In this document: positions 35,750-44,295 of the stretch, in pieces
Layout of the letters: the number at the start of each line of letters is the position of its first letter
Numbering within the stretch: position 1 is the stretch's first letter
From: Prolixibacteraceae bacterium UBA1413
GTDB taxonomy: Bacteria; Bacteroidota; Bacteroidia; Bacteroidales; Prolixibacteraceae
Reading direction: 5' to 3'
Assembly: GCA_002304925.1 (NCBI GenBank)
Contig: DBPT01000001.1
Location: 121,732-185,731 of the forward strand
DNA length: 64,000 nucleotides
Translations under genes and position numbers: made by a program
The notes under the pieces: generated by a model
Database searches by the model: none
What the model was told of the DNA's origin: nothing
What the model saw: the letters and a program-made list of their open reading frames with translations, nothing else

Positions 35750-37144
35750 TTAATCTTTGGATTTTTTTCGGATCAGGTCATTGAGATAGACTTCCAGATT
35801 TGTGTAAAGTCTCGATAATGTGTATTTATTGTAGTCTTCGGGATTTCGTGGATCCAGTTTTTTCATGGTTTCCCAGGCATCGGGCATCCCGTCGTTGTCG
35901 GTATCTGCAGGGGGTGTGCTTTGTCTTAGAACAGGCCAGCCCCCGACGGCTTCCGGGGAATCGATGATTCCTCTTTTTCCGCCGCGGAAGGTCTCCCCAT
36001 ATTTTTCGGCTCCCGTCCAGGTCTCTTCAAGGATGCGAAGGTCTACGGAGTCATAGGGAAGGGAAGCCCCTGCGCTGAAAAGGACATCCCGGCAGGCCGC
36101 AAAGGAGGACTGGGTCTTTATGCCGGTCACCTTTACCGGGAAAGCCAGTCGTGACCTTTTTTTCAGGGTTTTGGTCACGCCGCTTCCCTGAACGCCGAAT
36201 TTCCAGTTGTCCCTGGTTACATCGGGGTGGCCTTCCATCATATTCTTACGGATGTAAAATTTTCCGGGTCCCAGGGGGTCGGGATTGTACCGTTCATCGA
36301 AAAAATTCAAGGTCAGTTCCAGGATTCTCCGGGCAGAACTCCGGGAAGTGGCCGGACCGGGTTTGAAATAGTTCTTCACGATGTTGTAATTTCCCTCTTC
36401 TCCTCCGTAAATTGAGTTGTTACCCCAGTTGTAAATGACGTTGTTTCGGAAGTCCACTTTTTCAGCTTCCGGGTCATTGCAATAGCGGGAGCCGCAGAAT
36501 CGGGGATTCCGGCTGGTGTGGTCAGAAATCAGGTTGTGATGGAACGAGGCGTTGTTGCCGCCCCAGATGCCGCCGAAGCCGTGTTCCCCCTTGTGGTGGA
36601 CCGATTTGTTGAGGCTCTCGCTGATGATGCACCATTGCATGGTGAAATCGGTATTGTCATAAAAGGAGGCAGTTTCATCATTGGCCCAGCTGAAACTGCA
36701 ATGGTCGATGATGATATTTTTCTGCCGGATGCCGGAGATGGCGTCTTGTTCTTCGCCTGAGGAATCCCCTGGCCTGACCCGGATATAGCGGATAATGACG
36801 TTGTCGGCTTCCACCTGAATTCCGTAGTTTTTCAGGCAGATACCGTCACCGGGAGCGGTCTGTCCAGCAATAGTGATGCTGTCGTTTTTAATGCAGATGG
36901 GTTTCCTGAGTTCTATGGTTCCGGAGGCTCTGAAAATGATGGTTCGCGGACCGTTTTCTTCGACGGCTTCGCGCAAGCTGCCTTCCCCACTGTCATTCAA
37001 GTTATCCACAAAGAGGACTTTTCCGCCGCGCCCGCCGGAAGTATATTTGCCACCTCCCTCGGCGCCCCGGAATGCCGGCGGCTGGGAATGAACAACCATG
37101 CTGACCGGGATCAGCAGAGTCAGCAGGAGGACTCTTCTTTTCAT
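35750..37144 (-). CDS. Pectate lyase family 1
   Basis: A 464-residue secreted lyase that breaks homogalacturonan by beta-elimination. The signal peptide RRVLLLTLLIPVSMVVHSQ starts at ATG 37144; an upstream in-frame extension to 37321 has no signal and overlaps the neighbouring gene. The beta-helix starts FRGAEGGGKYTSGGRGGKV, has IIDHCSFSWANDET and the catalytic Arg in TSRNPRFCG. It is a close paralogue of the PL1 part of the next gene, 11 bases downstream, but has no T9SS domain, so it is probably periplasmic. Confidence 0.93.
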   Translation of the reverse strand: MKRRVLLLTLLIPVSMVVHSQPPAFRGAEGGGKYTSGGRGGKVLFVDNLNDSGEGSLREAVEENGPRTIIFRASGTIELRKPICIKNDSITIAGQTAPGDGICLKNYGIQVEADNVIIRYIRVRPGDSSGEEQDAISGIRQKNIIIDHCSFSWANDETASFYDNTDFTMQWCIISESLNKSVHHKGEHGFGGIWGGNNASFHHNLISDHTSRNPRFCGSRYCNDPEAEKVDFRNNVIYNWGNNSIYGGEEGNYNIVKNYFKPGPATSRSSARRILELTLNFFDERYNPDPLGPGKFYIRKNMMEGHPDVTRDNWKFGVQGSGVTKTLKKRSRLAFPVKVTGIKTQSSFAACRDVLFSAGASLPYDSVDLRILEETWTGAEKYGETFRGGKRGIIDSPEAVGGWPVLRQSTPPADTDNDGMPDAWETMKKLDPRNPEDYNKYTLSRLYTNLEVYLNDLIRKKSKD

Positions 37145-37202
37145 GAGATCTGTTTTTATTCCACGGTAATCACAAAGGCTTCCGCTGAGGAGAGAGATTA
37201 CC

Positions 37203-37230
37203 TGGAAGGGCAGGCTTTGCCCGCCCCTTC
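37203..37230 (-). promoter_or_regulatory. GC-rich hairpin between the DUF5123-type gene and PL1
   Basis: GGAAGGG and CCCTTCC arms with an inner GGC/GCC pairing form an imperfect stem in the 97-base gap. There is no T-tract, so it is more likely an mRNA stability or processing element than a terminator. Confidence 0.25.
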
Positions 37231-37241
37231 CGGATACATTA

Positions 37242-38891
37242 TCAGGGTCTCCACCGGGGATCGCCGCAGTCGCTCTTCCCGGGGAATGCGATGTCTTTGA
37301 AATGGAAATCCATCCCTCCATAAGGATTTACCCACAGGTCGGAACCCTTACCGGCATAATTGCCCACAGGGATCCCGGGGAGTTCGTTACCTGCGGTAAA
37401 AAGAAACTGAGAAGTGGTGTAGACGTTGACTACATTAATGGTGGTGGCTGCCAGACTGATCCCTCCGTTGTGGGCTCTGAAGTCGTAGCCTCCGGCACTG
37501 GCTTCATCCCAGCCATGTCCCCAGATGGTATTTCTGATGGTCAGGCCGTTGGTGATATCGGCATTACTTTCAGGTCCCCTCCACCGGAAAGCAATGGCTC
37601 CCTTGGCAGGCAATTCGCTCAGGGTGCAGTTGTCGATGACCACGGAATTGGATTGCATCCGCGAGATCAGGAAATAACGGCACCGGGAGAAGGTGGAATT
37701 GCTAAGGGAAATGTCACCCACGGCAACCCCATTATCGGTGTCGGTGCAAACCACGGCATAATCCCTGATGCTGTCGACCACGCAGTTGTTCATGCTGAAC
37801 TTCTGGATCATTCCCGGGGCAGGACCGCGAAAACGGGCCACACCTCGGAGATTGGAAATGCGACATCCTTCAAAGTGGATTTTTCCGACATCGAAGGGAT
37901 CAGAAATGTTGGGATTAAAGACGTACCTGGAATCAAATGCCCCTGAGAAACTGAGGTTTTTGAATACGATGGAATCGACCCGCACATTTCCCATGATGTT
38001 GAAATTGGAGGTGCAGTCAATATGGGGAAGGGCCTGTACGAAACTGTATCCGCTCATGATGGTTAACGATTTGTCGAATGAGTAACCTCCGGTGGAGTAG
38101 GAACGTCCTCCCTCCAGGAGGATAATGCTGCCCCCCGGGATGTCGGGCAGGGTATCAGCCAGGATGGTGGCGCTTTCAATGCCGCTCAGGTTGATGACAT
38201 TGTCTCCGGCGACCAGGGGAGGTTTCGTGTTGTAGATTTCCCAGCCTCTGAGGGTCTCATTGCTGAAGACGGCAATATTATAGGAGGTGGAGGGGGAAAG
38301 GCCGTTGATGTAAGTCTCGCCAGCCGTCTGCTCTTCGGGGGTAACCCCGAAGGTGAGCAGGGGGGTGGTCAGTCTCACGTCGGTAATTGCATAAACCCTG
38401 ACGTGGGTGATGGCTGCGCCCGACGGGGTCCAGAAAACCCTGGCCTGGTTATCCAGGATATCGAACTGGGTGGGCGCTCCCATATTGGAGGGGAACTTCT
38501 GGGTTCTCACACTCCCAAGGTCAGAAGTCTTGCTGTTGAATTCCGGTTCATTGGCATAAGCGGTAGCCCGCACCCAGTACATTGTAAACCAGAGGAGTTC
38601 TTCTCCGACAAGTTCCTTATTGATGACCACGTAATTGGTGTCGACCGTCACGGTGTAGTCGATGGTTTTAAATGTATCCCGGCTGATTTCCAGTTTATAG
38701 GAAACCGCCTCCTTCATTTTGGCCATGTTGACGATGATGGTATTCTGCTCCGCCCTGAGGTCTTCATTCAGCACAGGCATGAAAAGCCTGGTACGGGGAA
38801 AGGTTTCCTCTTCCTGACAGGAGATAAAAGATACCGCCATGGCTGCCAGCAGCGCCGTCAGGAGGATGGCCAGACATGTTCTCTTTCTCAT
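37242..38891 (-). CDS. PUL lipoprotein with fibronectin-like and DUF5123-type beta-helix regions
   Basis: A 549-residue surface lipoprotein: signal peptide with lipobox (SFISC, near residue 25), an Ig/fibronectin-like part (about 30-220, with SPSTSYNIAVFSNE) and a right-handed beta-helix part (about 240-549) of the DUF4957/DUF5123 kind. It directly follows SusD1 in the operon. Such proteins often act as extra surface glycan-binding proteins in pectin loci. No catalytic residues are identified, and binding of pectin fragments is inferred. Confidence 0.82.
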   Translation of the reverse strand: MRKRTCLAILLTALLAAMAVSFISCQEEETFPRTRLFMPVLNEDLRAEQNTIIVNMAKMKEAVSYKLEISRDTFKTIDYTVTVDTNYVVINKELVGEELLWFTMYWVRATAYANEPEFNSKTSDLGSVRTQKFPSNMGAPTQFDILDNQARVFWTPSGAAITHVRVYAITDVRLTTPLLTFGVTPEEQTAGETYINGLSPSTSYNIAVFSNETLRGWEIYNTKPPLVAGDNVINLSGIESATILADTLPDIPGGSIILLEGGRSYSTGGYSFDKSLTIMSGYSFVQALPHIDCTSNFNIMGNVRVDSIVFKNLSFSGAFDSRYVFNPNISDPFDVGKIHFEGCRISNLRGVARFRGPAPGMIQKFSMNNCVVDSIRDYAVVCTDTDNGVAVGDISLSNSTFSRCRYFLISRMQSNSVVIDNCTLSELPAKGAIAFRWRGPESNADITNGLTIRNTIWGHGWDEASAGGYDFRAHNGGISLAATTINVVNVYTTSQFLFTAGNELPGIPVGNYAGKGSDLWVNPYGGMDFHFKDIAFPGKSDCGDPRWRP

Positions 38892-38934
38892 ACGTATTTC
38901 TTTATGTTAATAGATTGTTCTCAGTCACTATAAG

Positions 38935-40764
38935 TCAAAATCCGAAACCATAGCCATCGTTCTTCAGAACTCCTTTGCTGTTGTCGATGCCGATGGTCGG
39001 AATGGGGAAGATGTAACGGACAATGCCGTCGGGGACACCGATTTTGGATCCGTTGATGTAATTGTCCCAGTCTTTCGTGATCCACTCCCTGAAGGTCCCC
39101 AGATTGGTATCCCACATGGAGATCAGCCAGCTTTTCTGTTCCCAGGTATCATCGGGAGGAGCAACTACCTTATGCGTAGGATTATAGATCAAGAGGTCTC
39201 CGTTTTCTGCATTTTTAACATAGAGGTAATCGGGCAGTGTACCGGTGCCGTTATTGGCTTCTTCGGCCATGGTTTTGAGTTTCTGAACCATGTCGGAAAC
39301 CACCTGATGGTAAAGGTTCCAGCGGATGAGCTCGTATTTGCGGATCATCTCCCCGCCGAATTCCCAAGCCCGTTCGTCGACGATTGCGTGGAAGAATTTC
39401 TCTCTGGAGGCTGAAACTTCGGCTACGTACTTGTCGACTTTTACCGGCCATGCCGATTCAGGGAAGGCCCGCTTCCTGACCCTTTTAAGGGCATTCTGTG
39501 CTTTTTCGGTAGGACCGTTCAGCTCATTTTCGGCTTCGGCATGCATCAGGAGGACATCGGAATAGCGAAGCATCGGCCAGTTGATGCCTGTTCCTTTGTC
39601 GGTAGACCTTCCGGCAGGGGAAGGGAGAAAGTGACGGCTCCATTTTCCCTGCGAAATGTTGATGTTTCCTGAAGACACCAGCACTTTCTGATTGTCGCTG
39701 TTGATGGTGTACAGTCCGCAGGTCACGTCCCGGCGTATGTCCAGGGTGTCGAATGAATAGAAATAGGTGGGCGGCATGGCCATGTAGTTGGAACCTGATC
39801 CGTAGTCATGTTTTGCGGAGGTTCCGCCGTCGACGCGAATGCCGATGTTCCAGCCCACATCTCCCTCCCCGATGCCGAAGGGCACCTCGAAGAGGATATC
39901 GCTGTTCACGGGGGCGATGAATTTGCACTGGTTCATGAAGACCTGCCTGAAATCTGTGGGAAGTTCGCGGTCTTTCAGCTGGATCAGTTTCTGGGTGTAC
40001 TGGTTGGTTATCTGGTAATATTCAAGATAATCGGATTCCCGGGCCATGGTAAGGTCGGGTTTGAGAAACCATCCACCCCGCTGAAGGGAAAGGCGGGCAA
40101 TCATCCCCAGGGTGTATTCCCTGTTGATTTGTTCAATTCCGAAGGGGAGCTGGTCGGCCCACATCATGTTTTCCTCACAGTCGATCAAATCCTGGATGAC
40201 ATGGGTCAGGATCTCGTTCCGGTCGGTTTTGGGAAGGTTGAATTCGATGCCCACTTTCGGGGCTTCGGTGGAGAAGGGGATGTCGCCGAAATAATATATG
40301 AGCATGCTGTACCAGTAGGCCCGCATGGTGTAGGCTTCCCCCAGGAGATGTTTCATTGTCCTTGAAAGTTCGGCATCGGTTGAGGTATAGGCCTCACTGG
40401 CAAGGATCCCCTCAATGGAGATGTTGGCATCGCGGATGGCTTTGTAGCCGATATCCCAGATGTAACCCAGGTCCCCGTTGTTGGGCTGGGCTTTCAGGTT
40501 CCATATCTGGTACCGCGCACCGTCGCTGGTCCAGCCACTGCTGTGTTCAATATCGGTATTGCCGGTCATGTTGTTCGACAGGCGGGAGCGGAACCCGTCA
40601 TGGCTGAAATGGGCGTACATGGCATTCACGGCTTTCCGGGCATCTTCGGCATTGGAAAAGATGTATTGGCTGTCAAAGGTGGAAAGGGAAACCGGGTCCA
40701 GGAATTCCTGGCACGAGGTAAAAAGCAGGACTGCCAGTATCAAAAGGCTATATTTTCTTTTCAT
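38935..40764 (-). CDS. SusD/RagB-family glycan-binding lipoprotein (SusD1)
   Basis: A 609-residue outer-membrane lipoprotein: signal peptide with lipobox FTSC, then the SusD start QEFLDPVSLSTFDS, TPR-like helices and the C-terminal SusD domain (ERAWEFGGEMIRKYELIRWN). It caps the SusC1 transporter, whose gene ends 28 bases upstream, and binds the oligosaccharide to be imported. It is only distantly like SusD2, which points to a different ligand size or type. Confidence 0.95.
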   Translation of the reverse strand: MKRKYSLLILAVLLFTSCQEFLDPVSLSTFDSQYIFSNAEDARKAVNAMYAHFSHDGFRSRLSNNMTGNTDIEHSSGWTSDGARYQIWNLKAQPNNGDLGYIWDIGYKAIRDANISIEGILASEAYTSTDAELSRTMKHLLGEAYTMRAYWYSMLIYYFGDIPFSTEAPKVGIEFNLPKTDRNEILTHVIQDLIDCEENMMWADQLPFGIEQINREYTLGMIARLSLQRGGWFLKPDLTMARESDYLEYYQITNQYTQKLIQLKDRELPTDFRQVFMNQCKFIAPVNSDILFEVPFGIGEGDVGWNIGIRVDGGTSAKHDYGSGSNYMAMPPTYFYSFDTLDIRRDVTCGLYTINSDNQKVLVSSGNINISQGKWSRHFLPSPAGRSTDKGTGINWPMLRYSDVLLMHAEAENELNGPTEKAQNALKRVRKRAFPESAWPVKVDKYVAEVSASREKFFHAIVDERAWEFGGEMIRKYELIRWNLYHQVVSDMVQKLKTMAEEANNGTGTLPDYLYVKNAENGDLLIYNPTHKVVAPPDDTWEQKSWLISMWDTNLGTFREWITKDWDNYINGSKIGVPDGIVRYIFPIPTIGIDNSKGVLKNDGYGFGF

Positions 40765-40792
40765 ATCAGTCTTATTTAGAGTGCTTTATTAA

Positions 40793-43700
40793 TCAGAAGG
40801 TGACATTGACACCAAAGGTGACAGAACGGCTTCTGGGATAGGCCGAATAGTCGATGCCAGGGGTGAGTGCCGCGTAGCTGCTGTTCCGGGTGGTGCTCAC
40901 CTCAGGGTCGTAACCCGAATAATTGGTGAGCAGCCAGAGGTTATACCCTGTCACATAGAGCCTGAGGTTGGACATTCCCAGTCCCCTGATGGTTTTCCCG
41001 GGGAAGGTATAGCCGAGGGTGAGTGAGTTGAGACGCAGGAAGGAACCATCTTCGACAGCCCAGGAATGGATGACCGCCGTTGCGGTACCGAAGGAGTTGC
41101 TGCCGCTCCAGAGTTCTTTGCCCTGGTTCAGGGTTCTGAGATCCTCGAGGTCGGTCACAACCCCGCCGGGGGTTCCGGTGAAAGTGCCGTCGACGTCGAG
41201 GTAGGTGAAGCGGTTGGAGGAATTCATGGTATTGAGCATGTTCCCGAAATTGGTTCGGTAATACTGGTTGAACTCGATCTTCCCGGTGTTGTACATGTCG
41301 TTGCCCAGGGACCAGTTGAAGAGGGCCGACACGTCAAATCCTTTGAAGGTCATGTCGAAGCCGAAACCTCCCAGGGCATCGGGAAGCGTGCTACCGATGA
41401 CCGTCCGGTCCTGGCTGTTGATTTGTCCGTCAGGCTGGTCACGATTCTCCCCGCCGCCGCCGATATCTTTCAGTTTCAGGTATCCGGGCCTCAGGGAACT
41501 CACTCCCAGAACATTCCTGTTGTCGGGGACTCCCTCCTTCAGGATATATCTTTTGGTAACTTCGTCATAGCCGCTGAAATCGTCGACCGTGTAATAACCA
41601 TCTGTCTGGTATCCGTAAATAAGGCCGATGGTGCGACCCACCGCCAGGTAATAGTCATCGCGGTCCTTCAGGTCGGTGCTTGCCCAGTTGGACTGGAAGA
41701 AGCGCTGGTTGGTCTCGTCCAGCTTGTCAATCCGCGATTTGTTGATGCCGAAGTTTACATTGGCGGAAAGGGTGAAATCTTCCTTGTCGACCAGCAGGGC
41801 GGTCATCAGAAGTTCGATCCCTTTGTTTGACGTGCTTCCTATATTGTTCCACTGGGTTGTGAATCCCGAAATCGGGGAGATGGCTGACTGCAGCAGCAGG
41901 TTGTTGGTGGAGTTCCAATAAAGGTCAAAGTTCCCCCTGATGCCGCCCCTGAAGAGGATAAAATCAAGACCTGCATTGCGGTTGACAGTTGTTTCCCAAA
42001 CGATGTCGGGGTTGAAAAGGGTGGACCCGCTGGGCTTATAAAAGGCGTTTTCCAGGTTGGTGCCAAAGGCGGGGCCGTTTTCATATTCAGCCTCGAAAAG
42101 GAATTTGGTGGCGTTGGCGGGTATGCGGTCGTTCCCGGTCTCCCCGTAACTGGCCCTGAGTTTTAGTTCATTGATCCACTGGACGTTTTTCAGAAAAGGT
42201 TCTTCCGACATTTTCCATCCAAGGGCGAATGCCGGGAAGATCCCGACCCTGTTTTCTTTGGTAAATTTGCTGGAAGCGTCGGAACGCAGGGTGGCGGTAA
42301 AGAGGTATTTCTTGAGGAATTGGTAATTGGCACGGCCGAAGAAGGAGAGCCTGTTCTGGTTGGTAGATTCTGTCGCCGAATAGCCGGTAGTTGTCCCCAG
42401 GGCCATGTTGGCAAAGAGTTCCGCAGGCCGCATCGATTCCCTGAAATTGTATACCGTTACCGAGCTGGATTTGCCCCCTGAGGAGTAAATCTCATGGCCC
42501 AGCATGAAGTCGAGTTCATGGGCGCCCAGGTTACTGAAATCATAATTGACGGTATTGAGCCACCGGTAGTTCATGCTTTTGGTCTCCCCCACAGTTCCCA
42601 GTGGCAGGCTGTTGTATTGTTGCCGGGAGGTGCTGGTGTTGGGGCCGTAGTAGCGGAGGTCCTCCCTGAATCCCGTATTGTGGGTTAAAGTGGTTTTGGC
42701 TACCAGGTCGGGGATGACCTCCCATGCCAGTCCGGCATTCAAAACATACCCTTTTTCATTCCGTTGGCGCCAGTCGTCCTTGACCAGGTCGAGGGGATTG
42801 ATCAGGCTCAGCAGGAAGGACTGGTAGTCGTCGCTTGAGTCGATGGTCGTCAGGTCAATATCCAGTTCATCGGCGATTCCGTTGACGGGGCGGGTAGTGA
42901 TCCCGTCTTTGACGCGCAGTTGGGATCCGCCGGCGGTTCCGGCGCCATCGACGACGATGTCGGTGATACGGGCATACCCTTCAAACTTCAGGGTTTTTGC
43001 CAGTTGCTGGTTCAGCTTGATGTTGATCACGTTGCGTTTATACCCCGATCCGACAAGCAGCCCCTCGTCGTTGTTGTTGGTGAAGCTGATGCTCATTTTG
43101 GTCATTTCGGTACCGCCGCTGATGCTGACATTATGGAGTTGCGACAGGGTCGTCCTGCCAAAGAGCTCCTCCTGCCAGTCGGTGGCCTTTTTGGATTTAT
43201 AAAGTTCCAGGTCGTCGTATTTCCCGAAGAACTTTTCGAAATTCCGCACGTCAGAGTCCGATCTCAGTTTGGCATATTCATATTGTGCCAGGACGTACTC
43301 ATAAGGGGAGAGGACATCATATTTCCGGTCGGCGGGGAGGGTTTTCAACTGGGCATAGCCGTTGTAGGAAATCATAATCTTCCCGGCCACCGGCTGGCGG
43401 GTGGTGATAATGACCACGCCGTTGGCAGCCTGTGCCCCGTATATGGCTGTGGCAGCGGCATCTTTCAGTACGTTGATGCTGGTGATGTCGGTGGGGGGAA
43501 TGGCGGAGATGCTGCTGACGATGAATCCGTCAACGACATAAAGGGGGGAGTTGTCTTGGGTGACGGATCCGCCCCCGCGGACGCGGATGACGATTTCGGC
43601 ATCGGGGGAGCCGTCAGTGGTCTGCACGTTGACCCCTGGCATACGGCCCTTCAGAGCGTCAGCGGCGCTGGCCACCGGGACCTTCTGGAGTTCCTTCCCG

Positions 43701-44128
43701 GAAATGGTCGCAATGGATCCCGTGAAATCGGCCCGCTTGGCCTGCCCGTAACCTACAGCGATAATCTCATCGAGCTGGGTGGTTTCGGGTTCCAGAGAAA
43801 CCGAAACTGTGCTCCGGCCCGACAGAGGGATTTCCTGGGCGGCATACCCGATAAAGGTAACCACCAGGGTGGCATTGACGGAAGGTACATTGAGGGTGAA
43901 ATCCCCGTCAGCATTGGTTATCGTTCCCGTGGTGGTCCCCTTTACTACCACGTTGGCCCCGGGGATCCCCTCCCCGTTGGAGGCGTCGGTCACATTTCCC
44001 CTGACGGTGACAGGTTGCGAAAATGCAACCGCAGAAACCAGGAGAAATCCGGTCGCCAGCAGAACCGCTGAAACACCCCTGGTGCCCGGCAGGATCTTTT
44101 GGATGAATCTGAAAAGTTGTTGCATCAT
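40793..44128 (-). CDS. SusC/RagA-family TonB-linked outer-membrane transporter (SusC1)
   Basis: An 1111-residue transporter. The signal peptide is followed by a CarboxypepD-regulatory-like domain (VRGNVTDASNGEGIPGANVV), the TonB box region LDEIIAVGYG, a plug domain (RVRGGGSVTQDNSPLYVVDG) and a 22-strand barrel ending with the aromatic C-terminus SVTFGVNVTF. It imports oligosaccharides, here expected to be pectin fragments, with energy from TonB-ExbBD. A promoter and a hairpin lie just upstream, so it can be expressed apart from the SusCD2 pair. Confidence 0.96.
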   Translation of the reverse strand: MMQQLFRFIQKILPGTRGVSAVLLATGFLLVSAVAFSQPVTVRGNVTDASNGEGIPGANVVVKGTTTGTITNADGDFTLNVPSVNATLVVTFIGYAAQEIPLSGRSTVSVSLEPETTQLDEIIAVGYGQAKRADFTGSIATISGKELQKVPVASAADALKGRMPGVNVQTTDGSPDAEIVIRVRGGGSVTQDNSPLYVVDGFIVSSISAIPPTDITSINVLKDAAATAIYGAQAANGVVIITTRQPVAGKIMISYNGYAQLKTLPADRKYDVLSPYEYVLAQYEYAKLRSDSDVRNFEKFFGKYDDLELYKSKKATDWQEELFGRTTLSQLHNVSISGGTEMTKMSISFTNNNDEGLLVGSGYKRNVINIKLNQQLAKTLKFEGYARITDIVVDGAGTAGGSQLRVKDGITTRPVNGIADELDIDLTTIDSSDDYQSFLLSLINPLDLVKDDWRQRNEKGYVLNAGLAWEVIPDLVAKTTLTHNTGFREDLRYYGPNTSTSRQQYNSLPLGTVGETKSMNYRWLNTVNYDFSNLGAHELDFMLGHEIYSSGGKSSSVTVYNFRESMRPAELFANMALGTTTGYSATESTNQNRLSFFGRANYQFLKKYLFTATLRSDASSKFTKENRVGIFPAFALGWKMSEEPFLKNVQWINELKLRASYGETGNDRIPANATKFLFEAEYENGPAFGTNLENAFYKPSGSTLFNPDIVWETTVNRNAGLDFILFRGGIRGNFDLYWNSTNNLLLQSAISPISGFTTQWNNIGSTSNKGIELLMTALLVDKEDFTLSANVNFGINKSRIDKLDETNQRFFQSNWASTDLKDRDDYYLAVGRTIGLIYGYQTDGYYTVDDFSGYDEVTKRYILKEGVPDNRNVLGVSSLRPGYLKLKDIGGGGENRDQPDGQINSQDRTVIGSTLPDALGGFGFDMTFKGFDVSALFNWSLGNDMYNTGKIEFNQYYRTNFGNMLNTMNSSNRFTYLDVDGTFTGTPGGVVTDLEDLRTLNQGKELWSGSNSFGTATAVIHSWAVEDGSFLRLNSLTLGYTFPGKTIRGLGMSNLRLYVTGYNLWLLTNYSGYDPEVSTTRNSSYAALTPGIDYSAYPRSRSVTFGVNVTF

Positions 44129-44164
44129 ATTAATTGATTAGGTTGCTGTCTGTCCAAAATGAAA

Positions 44165-44220
44165 AAGAAAAGGGCAATGAGGAACTCAATTTGCTGAATG
44201 GAGTTGATCTAGCCCTTTTC
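44165..44220 (-). terminator. Hairpin with T-rich tail in front of SusC1
   Basis: On the minus strand GAAAAGGGC (44212-44220) pairs with GCCCTTTTC (44167-44175), with an inner AACTC/GAGTT pairing, followed by TTTTTC and ATTTTGG. It can end transcripts coming from SusD2, or attenuate those started at the promoter that overlaps its left arm. Confidence 0.5.
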
Positions 44221-44250
44221 AAAAATAGTAATTAATCCCTGTCTCTCAAG
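44220..44250 (-). promoter_or_regulatory. Promoter before SusC1
   Basis: CTTG (44247-44250), 19 bases, then TATTTTTG (44220-44227) on the minus strand match the Bacteroides promoter with one mismatch. The -33 part overlaps an inverted repeat CTCAA-GTT-TTGAG (44245-44257) that could be an operator. The predicted start lies inside the hairpin described next to it, about 90 bases before the SusC1 ATG. Confidence 0.5.
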
Positions 44251-44295
44251 TTTTGAGCATGCCGGATATGTTCATTTTATACAATACTAGGGAGA

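Noticed and set aside
37145..37321. N-terminal extension of PL1
   Set aside because: It overlaps the upstream lipoprotein gene and would bury the signal peptide that starts at 37144.
42920..44071. Long plus-strand ORF (383 codons) opposite SusC1
   Set aside because: It is the antisense shadow of a repeat-rich SusC coding region; it has no family likeness and no ribosome site.
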